From Niastella vici (lineage in GTDB: Bacteria > Bacteroidota > Bacteroidia > Chitinophagales > Chitinophagaceae), in the NCBI RefSeq assembly GCF_002077945.1, contig NZ_LVYD01000058.1, positions 186,001 through 250,000 of the forward strand: a stretch of DNA of 64,000 nt. Direction: 5' to 3'. Under the pieces are notes generated by a model. It had not been told where the DNA came from. It did not search any database and saw only the letters and a program-made list of their open reading frames with translations. Shown here in pieces: positions 57,855 through 64,000 of this stretch (its first letter is position 1; each line of letters starts with the position of its first letter). The translations under genes were made by a program, and so were the position numbers.

Positions 57855-60398
57855 CTACCTCGGGTTCAATACCCTGTCAATTCTTTCATTCAGATCCTGC
57901 AAATGGTACCGGCTCATTTTATCGCCATAAGCAGGGATCGCAGCGGCGATCTCGGCCTTCAGCGCACGCAGAGTGCCGCGGGCAACCGAAATGATATCGG
58001 TCTTCCGAACTTCTACCGAGGGGCCAAACGAAATGGTGATGCCACCGCCGCCGCCCATACCGCCAGCAGGAGGCGTATTGGCAGCCAGCGAGCTCAATCT
58101 TTCAACAAAAGATTTTTGCAGGTTACGGCGGTAATTATCAATAGGGGCGCGGGCGGGTAATTCGCTCCAGATGCCTTTTTTCAGATCGTCCATAAACTCA
58201 TCGAGGCGGTAAGCCTGCGCATCGCGGTTAGTACTTGAAATCAGGCGTTGCAAACGTAGGGGGCTTAACAGGGCGCCCAACCATACATCCTGCAGGCTGC
58301 TGATCTTGTCCTCAACCGGTGAGGTTACCTTTTCCATAATGGCTTTGTTCAACAGCCAGGTAGGTGTTGCGAACAGGTTCTTTTGCAAAAAGGCCATGGC
58401 CTCTTTTTGCACGGCTTTAGGTACAACGGTATATACGGCGCCATCCTGGTCGGTGGTCTTGAGATCAGTATATACGCCGCCGATATGGGTAACGGCATGG
58501 CCTATATACCGGCTGAAGGTAGTATACACTTCGTCATACACCTCATCGAGGGTTTTGTAGTTCTCGCCCTTTTCATTCAGCCATTTAGGTAATTGTGGTA
58601 CTATCCATTTCAGGTTTTTGATGCCATATTCATTGGCCTTCATATTATCATCGCCGAGGCACTCGGTTTGTGCGCGGGGGTCAACGCCGTCGGCATGTAA
58701 GAAGCGCAGGCGGTTATTACCGTAATGGCTCTTTACCAAATCGTTCAGAATGGCTTTTTCTTCATCGTCGGTTTTACCGGGCAGTAATTTATAGCCCCAT
58801 TCAATACTCCACAGGTCGTACTCGCCAATGCGGGGATACAGGCCGGCAATGCCTATTTTATCTTCCGGTTGTGCTACATAGTTAAAACGGGCGTAATCCA
58901 TGATAGAAGAAGTATGGCCATGCTCTTCTACCCAGGCCTTATCGCGTAGTTTTTCAACGGGGGTAGCCGAAGATGCACCCATGTTATGGGGCAAACCAAG
59001 GGTATGGCCTACCTCGTGAGAAGATACAAAGCGAATAAGATCGCCCATTAATGAATCGTCGAAATGCGCATGGCGGGCACGGGGATCGCTGGGCGAAGCC
59101 TGTATCAGGTACCAGTTACGCAGCAGCGACATTACATTATGATACCAGTTAATATGCGATTCCAGGATCTCGCCGCTGCGGGGGTCATGAACATGCGGTC
59201 CGCTGGCGTTGGGGATCTCGGAAGGTTTATAAACAATGGCCGAATAGCGGGCGTCTTCCAGGCTCCAGGTGCTGTCTTCCTCTTTGGTAGGCGCCCGTTT
59301 GGCAATGATGGCGTTCTTGAAGCCGGCCTTTTCAAAGGCTTTTTGCCAGTCGTTCACCCCCAGAATGAGGTAGGGGACCCATTTTTCGGGGGTGTTGGGG
59401 TCAATATAGTAAATGATAGGTTTTTTAGGCTCAACCTGCTCACCCCGTTTGTATTTCTCCATGTCTTCCTCTTTGGGCTCCAGGCGCCAGCGGGTAATGA
59501 GGCTGATGTCCTTAACGCCTTGCGGATCGGCATCAAAATCAGTGTACTCGGTAGTGAAATAGGCTACCCGGTCGTCGTAAAAGCGGGGCCGCATAGCTTC
59601 TTTGGGCAACAGTACCAGCGAGCTGTTGAGCTCAAAAGTGGCATTACCGGTAGGCCCGGTGGCCAGTCCGGGAAATGGGCTGGGGGCAGGCATTTTATTA
59701 TAGGTCTTTACCGTTTTTATTTCGGTATTGATGGGGAATGACCGGATGTCTGCTATATAGGATTTATCCATTTGAACCCCGCCAATGCGAAGCGATGATT
59801 TAAAGAAAGAGGCAAAGAACAGGATATCATTATCGCTGTTGATGAAATCTGTTACATCTATAACGATACCGGTGCTGTCTTTACTGAAGGCTTTAATATC
59901 GAAGGCGGCGGCAATGGGTTGAATATTGCTGTTCTGTACCGACTTGTACATGGGTTTCGAAGAGTCGCGGGAATAAACGGAGTAGGAGATATTCCGCAGC
60001 CATATTTTATTATTGGGGCCTTTATCAAAACGGATCACGTTCTCATTGATCTCGTCACCGGCATAGCCAAAGAAGCCGCTTCGGGTATTGATGGGGGCCT
60101 TGGAAATGCGGTTCACCACCAGTACATCTCTTCCTAACAGGGTATCGCCAATTTCGAAGTACCATTTGTCGTCGAGCTTATGAACGGTGAAAAGACCTTT
60201 GCGGGTTATTGCTTTGTCGGTGATAACTTCTTTGTAGGGTTTAGGGCCGGTTTGCGGGGGGCGGGGAGCTAAAGGCACCGGGCGTTTAGCAGTATCTGCC
60301 GCCGGGGCTGGCGTGTTTGATTTTTTTTGCTGGGCAAATGTGAGTGCACTACAACAAATCAGTACCATCACCAGGAGGGACGAACTCTTTTTCATCAT
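57855..60398 (-). CDS. zinc-dependent metalloprotease, DUF5117/DUF5118 type
   Basis: The protein has 847 residues with a signal peptide (about 1-22, ALTFAQQ). The order is a DUF5118-like start, DUF5117, then a catalytic region with His461-Glu462-x2-His465-x5-His471 in SSHEVGHTLGLPHNMG, the extended zinc motif HExxHxxGxxH of metzincins, and a Met-turn-like SIMDYARFNYVA downstream. A C-terminal domain (about 600-847) follows. The enzyme acts in the periplasm or outside the cell, on unknown proteins. A Gly-rich loop (GGMGGGGG) precedes the end. It is alone, convergent with the MacB-like gene and ended by a terminator. Confidence 0.93.
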   Translation of the reverse strand: MMKKSSSLLVMVLICCSALTFAQQKKSNTPAPAADTAKRPVPLAPRPPQTGPKPYKEVITDKAITRKGLFTVHKLDDKWYFEIGDTLLGRDVLVVNRISKAPINTRSGFFGYAGDEINENVIRFDKGPNNKIWLRNISYSVYSRDSSKPMYKSVQNSNIQPIAAAFDIKAFSKDSTGIVIDVTDFINSDNDILFFASFFKSSLRIGGVQMDKSYIADIRSFPINTEIKTVKTYNKMPAPSPFPGLATGPTGNATFELNSSLVLLPKEAMRPRFYDDRVAYFTTEYTDFDADPQGVKDISLITRWRLEPKEEDMEKYKRGEQVEPKKPIIYYIDPNTPEKWVPYLILGVNDWQKAFEKAGFKNAIIAKRAPTKEEDSTWSLEDARYSAIVYKPSEIPNASGPHVHDPRSGEILESHINWYHNVMSLLRNWYLIQASPSDPRARHAHFDDSLMGDLIRFVSSHEVGHTLGLPHNMGASSATPVEKLRDKAWVEEHGHTSSIMDYARFNYVAQPEDKIGIAGLYPRIGEYDLWSIEWGYKLLPGKTDDEEKAILNDLVKSHYGNNRLRFLHADGVDPRAQTECLGDDNMKANEYGIKNLKWIVPQLPKWLNEKGENYKTLDEVYDEVYTTFSRYIGHAVTHIGGVYTDLKTTDQDGAVYTVVPKAVQKEAMAFLQKNLFATPTWLLNKAIMEKVTSPVEDKISSLQDVWLGALLSPLRLQRLISSTNRDAQAYRLDEFMDDLKKGIWSELPARAPIDNYRRNLQKSFVERLSSLAANTPPAGGMGGGGGITISFGPSVEVRKTDIISVARGTLRALKAEIAAAIPAYGDKMSRYHLQDLNERIDRVLNPR

Positions 60399-60912
60399 TA
60401 TAGTTATTGTTTTTTGAGCCAGATGGATTTTTAATGAACACTTAATTTAGGGTGCCCTGGAACTATTTACGAAAACGTTGTATTAAAATATCCATCTGAA
60501 ATCAGACCATGAAAAATTTTAATGGATGAAGGTAGGGTAATTCAATTTCTCTCAATGTAAACCTTATTACCGTTGATCAAAAATGTCGATTGTTAATTAG
60601 CAATAAACTATGCCTGATTAACAATCGGCAAGCAGTTCAATAGGGGGGAACCGGTAGTTGGTTGTCTATAGCCTAATGCTCATTGAGTCAATCACTTGTT
60701 TTGTTTCTAATTATGACATATATTGGGCCCGTTCTATTCAATCAAATCGCCTGTTTTTTAGGCGATCAGTTAAGAAATTTCTTAACTTGTGAACCTTATC
60801 AAAATTTTTCTTGATCTTTTTGATCGGGGGAAGTTAGTTTTTGCATAAAATTGTGGGCCCATTTAGAATCTACTGATAGCTTAAAATTTATAAAACACTA
60901 AAAAACACAATC
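60399..60912. promoter_or_regulatory. 514-bp divergent control region with inverted repeats
   Basis: No gene is seen between the divergent protease and exbB genes. Three inverted repeats stand out: CGATTGTTAAT (60587-60597) with 60617-60627, ATCGCCT (60746-60752) with 60760-60766, and a perfect 20-bp palindrome AGTTAAGAAATTTCTTAACT (60768-60787). These are likely operator or leader elements. No exact TAnnTTTG was found near exbB. Confidence 0.55.
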
Positions 60913-61782
60913 ATGGCTGAAACAAGACCCGTTGCGACTGCAACCGCAGCGAAGAGTAGTACATCCGTTCAACCAAAAAAGAAATCCAATGCTATTTCAT
61001 GGGTAGCCCCTGTTGTTTGTATCATCGCTGGTTATTGTATCTGGCGTTTTTTGCTCGGTGACGCCAGTAACTTTTCTCAACCTGATACTTCTGGCGCTTT
61101 TTTCTGGCCTAAACATAAAGGACCTAAGGGTGGTTTGGTGAGAATGTATGATGGTGGTATTATTGTACCTCTTCTGCTTGCAACCTTTTTAACCGTTATT
61201 ACCTTCGTTATCGAGCGTTTACTGACTATTACAAAAGCTACCGGTGCTGGTAACATTGCTGAATTCATTCGTAAAGTACAATATCACCTGGCTAACAAAA
61301 ATGTTGATCAGGCTATTTCTGAGTGCGACCGTCAACGCGGTAGTGTAGGAAATGTGATGAAAGCTGGTTTGCGCAAGTACAAAGAAATGATCTCTAACAC
61401 TGAGCTGGATACTGAGCAAAAAGTACTGGCTATTCAAAAAGAAGTTGAAGAAGCTACCGCTCTGGAACTGCCCATGCTCGAAAAGAACCTGGTGTTCCTG
61501 TCAACTATCGCTTCAGTAGCAACCCTGTTGGGTCTGTTAGGAACGGTATTGGGTATGATCACTTCATTTGCGGCCCTGGGTGCTGAAGGTGGTGGCGGTG
61601 CTGCTGCTGAGCTGTCAAGAGGTATCTCTGAAGCGTTGTACAATACCGCATTGGGTATCGGTACTTCAGCTATCTCCATCATCATGTATAACATCTTTAC
61701 TACAAAGATCGACTCTATTACTTATGGTATCGATGAGTCTGGTTTCACCCTCACCCAAAGCTTTGCCTCTCTGTACAAATAA
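60913..61782 (+). CDS. exbB: MotA/TolQ/ExbB proton channel family protein
   Basis: The protein has 289 residues. After an N-terminal Lys/Thr/Ser-rich tail and an extra membrane helix (about 27-47), it has the ExbB core: helix YDGGIIVPLLLATFLTVITFVIERLL, then a cytoplasmic helical domain, then NLVFLSTIASVATLLGLLGTVLGMITSFAALG and ELSRGISEALYNTALGIGTSAISIIMYNIF. The last two carry the conserved channel motifs. ExbB with ExbD uses the proton gradient to power TonB. It is the first gene of the operon, 100 bp ahead of exbD1. Confidence 0.95.
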   Translation: MAETRPVATATAAKSSTSVQPKKKSNAISWVAPVVCIIAGYCIWRFLLGDASNFSQPDTSGAFFWPKHKGPKGGLVRMYDGGIIVPLLLATFLTVITFVIERLLTITKATGAGNIAEFIRKVQYHLANKNVDQAISECDRQRGSVGNVMKAGLRKYKEMISNTELDTEQKVLAIQKEVEEATALELPMLEKNLVFLSTIASVATLLGLLGTVLGMITSFAALGAEGGGGAAAELSRGISEALYNTALGIGTSAISIIMYNIFTTKIDSITYGIDESGFTLTQSFASLYK

Positions 61783-61882
61783 GTGGTAAGCCCCAAATTG
61801 GGAAATATTGCTTTTTTAAGAGAAATGCATATGGAATTTGGAAGGAAGTGAATCTTATACCAGAATCAGAAATAATTAAAAT

Positions 61883-62542
61883 ATGCCAAAAGTAAAATTG
61901 CCGCGCAAGAGTACCTCTGTTGACATGACAGCGATGTGTGATGTGGCATTCCTGTTGCTTTCTTTCTTCATCCTCACCACCAAGTTCAAATCTGAAGATG
62001 GTGTGGCCGTTGTAACCCCCAAATCGGTTTCAACCAAGCCAGCAGAAGCCAAGAATGTGGTGGAGATCCTTATGGATAAAGATGGGAAAGTATACTTTTC
62101 GGTTGGCGACGATAATATTAGTCAAAAGCAGGACATTATCGATATGATAGACCAGGGCAAAAACCTTGGGTTAAGCGCCAAAGAAAAAGCTGCATTTGCA
62201 AAAGCCGGCTCATATGTAGGGGTTCCTTTTTCAATGCTGAAGTCGTATTTGCAATTGACGCCCGAGCAGGTGAAAACCTACAAAGCTCCGGGTATTCCCA
62301 TCGATACGGCTAATAACGAATTGAGTATGTGGATGAACGCTGCCACCCGCGCCTTCTCAGGTAAAACAATGACCCTGCTGGTAAAAGGTGACAACAGCGC
62401 TAAATATCCTACATTCAAAGGGGTGATCGACGCATTCAAAAAGAATGAAATATTTAAGTTCTCGATGGTGACCGATCCCGAGGGTGTTCCCGAAGGTACT
62501 GCCCTGGCTGCTAAAAGAGCTGCCGGAAAAAAAGAGGAATAG
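61883..62542 (+). CDS. exbD: ExbD/TolR biopolymer transport protein, paralogue 1
   Basis: The protein has 219 residues. The start MPKVKLPRKSTSVDMTAMCDVAFLLLSFFILTTKFK holds the single membrane helix with the conserved proton-path Asp20. A periplasmic domain follows, longer than in E. coli ExbD (141 residues), ending in KRAAGKKEE. Two exbD genes in one operon are typical of Bacteroidota. It is followed by the second paralogue 36 bp later. Confidence 0.95.
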   Translation: MPKVKLPRKSTSVDMTAMCDVAFLLLSFFILTTKFKSEDGVAVVTPKSVSTKPAEAKNVVEILMDKDGKVYFSVGDDNISQKQDIIDMIDQGKNLGLSAKEKAAFAKAGSYVGVPFSMLKSYLQLTPEQVKTYKAPGIPIDTANNELSMWMNAATRAFSGKTMTLLVKGDNSAKYPTFKGVIDAFKKNEIFKFSMVTDPEGVPEGTALAAKRAAGKKEE

Positions 62543-62578
62543 AGCGAATCAAATTCTTAACTTAAAAAAAAGTGCGAT

Positions 62579-63121
62579 ATGGCAGAAATGGATACCTCCT
62601 CCGGGGGGGGACATAAAAAAGGCCCAGGCGTTAAGAAAGGGAAGAAACTTTCTACACGCGTTGACCTTACGCCAATGGTGGATCTGGGATTCCTGCTGAT
62701 AACCTTCTTCATATTCACCACAACCATGAGCCAGCCTACTGCCCTGAAGCTTTTCCTGCCGAAAGACACGGATAAGCCTGAAGAGCAGAATAAGGTAAAA
62801 GCGTCTGGCGCTTTGACCATTATGCTGGGTAAAAGCGATGGGGTGTATTATTATGAAGGGGAGTTATTACCAGATGGTTCCAACTTCAAATCAAGCAACT
62901 TTAAAGAGATCCGTGAGGAGATCATCAATAAAAAGAAATCAACCAATCCCCAGGATTTTGTAGTGGTTATTAAACCCGGCCCCGAGGCTACCTACAAAAA
63001 CACCGTTGACATTCTTGATGAAATGACCATCAATGATGTTAAGCGCTATGCGATGGTAGATATTTTTGATGTTGAAATTCAGCTGATGAAAGCTACCGAA
63101 GCCAGCCAGGGGATAAAATAA
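62579..63121 (+). CDS. exbD: ExbD/TolR biopolymer transport protein, paralogue 2
   Basis: The protein has 180 residues. The N-terminus is Gly/Lys-rich (SSGGGHKKGPGVKKGKKL), then STRVDLTPMVDLGFLLITFFIFTTTM with the conserved Asp35 in the membrane helix. The periplasmic domain is shorter than in paralogue 1. The two likely form an ExbD heterodimer or serve different TonB partners. It lies 57 bp ahead of tonB. Confidence 0.95.
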   Translation: MAEMDTSSGGGHKKGPGVKKGKKLSTRVDLTPMVDLGFLLITFFIFTTTMSQPTALKLFLPKDTDKPEEQNKVKASGALTIMLGKSDGVYYYEGELLPDGSNFKSSNFKEIREEIINKKKSTNPQDFVVVIKPGPEATYKNTVDILDEMTINDVKRYAMVDIFDVEIQLMKATEASQGIK

Positions 63122-63178
63122 AAGTTGCTTTATGGAAATTTGCATTCAAAGCATCTAATTACAAAGATATTTTTTAAT

Positions 63179-64000
63179 ATGGAAGCCAATAAAATATTAA
63201 GCGCTGATGTTCTTGACATCATCTTCGAGGGCCGGAATAAGGACTACGGTGCTTATGACTTGCGCAAAACCTATAACAAGCGATTGATAACATCGCTTCT
63301 TACAGTTGCCGCAATTTGTCTTCTGCTTTTCCTTGGATACCTGGTATCCAGCTTACTGGAAAAAAATGCAGAATCAAAGAGCGTGGTGGTGCAGGACGTT
63401 CAGCTCGAAGAAATAAAACAGGAAGAGAAAAAGGAGGAGCCACCGCCACCTCCACCACCAAAACCACCAGAACCACCCAAAGTGGAAATGGCAAAATTCA
63501 CCCCACCCAAGATCGTAAAGGATGAAGAGGTGAAAGAAGAGGAGAAACCACCAGAAGTAGAAAAACTGGAAGAGACCAAGATCGGTACAATGAACCAGGA
63601 AGGTCAAAAAGACGAGGGTATTGTGGCCCCGCCAGTTGAAGATGCCGGAAAAGGAGTTGTGGAAGCACCCAAAAAAGACGATGAAGACTGGGATAAAACC
63701 TTTACCAAGGTAGAAATTGAGTCGGAGTACCCCGGTGGAGCAGCTGCCTGGCAGCGCTACCTGAACAGGAACCTCCGCTATCCCCAGGAAGCTATCGATA
63801 ACGAAGTACAGGGTGCTGTAGTTGTACAGTTCATTGTGGACAAAGAAGGTAATGTGAGTGATGTTGAAGCCATCAGCGGACCGCAGGAATTGCGTTCAGA
63901 AGCTGTACGGGTTATCAAGAAGAGTGGTAAATGGACACCAGCTGTACAAAACGGACGCCAGGTTAAATCGTACAAGAAGCAACCGATCGTGTTCCGTCTC
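63179..64000 (+). CDS. tonB: TonB energy transducer, cut by the right window edge
   Basis: The frame opens at ATG 63179-63181 and stays open to the last base, 274 codons without a stop. The product begins MEANKILSADVLDIIFEGRN with the Bacteroidota signature KDYGAYDLRKTYNKR, a membrane helix (about 36-58), a Pro/Lys/Glu-rich spacer (EEPPPPPPPKPPEPPK) and a TonB C-terminal domain (about 185-274, ESEYPGGAAAWQRYLNRNLR, YPQEAIDNEVQGAVVVQFIVD, then KKQPIVFRL). TonB transmits energy from ExbB/ExbD to outer-membrane receptors. Only a few residues are probably missing. Confidence 0.94.
   Translation, partial: MEANKILSADVLDIIFEGRNKDYGAYDLRKTYNKRLITSLLTVAAICLLLFLGYLVSSLLEKNAESKSVVVQDVQLEEIKQEEKKEEPPPPPPPKPPEPPKVEMAKFTPPKIVKDEEVKEEEKPPEVEKLEETKIGTMNQEGQKDEGIVAPPVEDAGKGVVEAPKKDDEDWDKTFTKVEIESEYPGGAAAWQRYLNRNLRYPQEAIDNEVQGAVVVQFIVDKEGNVSDVEAISGPQELRSEAVRVIKKSGKWTPAVQNGRQVKSYKKQPIVFRL

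Noticed and set aside
60810-60835. TTGATCTTTTTGATC as an Fnr box before exbB
   Set aside because: The half-sites are direct repeats of TTGATC, not the required inverted pair, so the palindrome consensus is not met.
1-64000. rRNA, tRNA, prophage, integrase or transposase genes
   Set aside because: None were recognised in any frame. The only mobile-looking candidate is the palindrome-bracketed DUF559 gene.

Overview
The window reads as chromosomal DNA of a Bacteroidota bacterium, most likely family Chitinophagaceae (Niastella/Chitinophaga-like). The reasons are: promoters of the Bacteroidota type (TTG - about 19 bp - TAnnTTTG), a fused cbb3 oxidase subunit CcoN-CcoO, a short primary sigma factor without region 1.1, a complete 14-subunit type NADH dehydrogenase operon with a short NuoG, DUF4836 lipoproteins, and an ExbB-ExbD-ExbD-TonB locus. 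The genus is inferred from gene content and style only. No rRNA, tRNA, CRISPR array, prophage or transposase was seen.

Layout. 1-9.2 kb: microaerobic respiration. A leftward operon ccoS-ccoNO-ccoQ-ccoP-ccoG-ccoH (the last cut by the window edge) encodes a cbb3 cytochrome c oxidase. Upstream lies leftward ccoI (copper P-type ATPase), divergent from a response regulator fused to a Crp/Fnr DNA-binding module. Fnr-type palindromes lie in both control regions at the same distance (58.5 bp) from the ccoS and ccoI -7 elements, so the fusion regulator probably activates both cco units and may control itself. 9.2-34.5 kb: housekeeping and mixed genes. These are an S4 protein, M20 peptidase, CDF transporter, LptF/G permease, rpoD, ffh, rpsP, rimM, a thioesterase, two DinB-fold proteins, a Crp/Fnr regulator divergent from DNA polymerase IV, a 1-Cys peroxiredoxin, an amidohydrolase, two overlapping pseudouridine synthase genes, a Spy/CpxP-like protein, rlmN, a thiolase and a small ABC exporter. 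34.5-41.4 kb: a DUF4836 lipoprotein, hisS, a low-molecular-weight phosphatase, and a small membrane protein followed by a PstS-like lipoprotein and a TPR protein.

41.5-55.6 kb: the nuo operon nuoA-B-C-D-E-F-G-H-I-J-K-L-M-N (complex I). It is interrupted between nuoF and nuoG by a foreign-looking DUF559 (Vsr/PD-(D/E)XK-like) nuclease gene bracketed by CCCC-TAAA-GGGG palindromes. A related palindrome recurs at 57.8 kb. 55.7-60.4 kb: a MacB-like permease without a neighbouring ATPase, then about 870 bp without a credible gene that carry an approximately 60-bp degenerate repeat (three copies) and a 20-bp tandem array (about 14 units) with signs of a 120-bp higher-order period. A large zinc metalloprotease follows. 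60.9-64 kb: exbB, two exbD paralogues and tonB (cut by the right edge), the energy source for TonB-dependent outer-membrane import.

Most genes are ordinary. The parts most worth a second look are the paired Fnr boxes with the response-regulator/Crp fusion, the palindrome-bracketed DUF559 gene inside nuo, the 20-bp satellite-like array, and the large nested hairpin just upstream of ffh.
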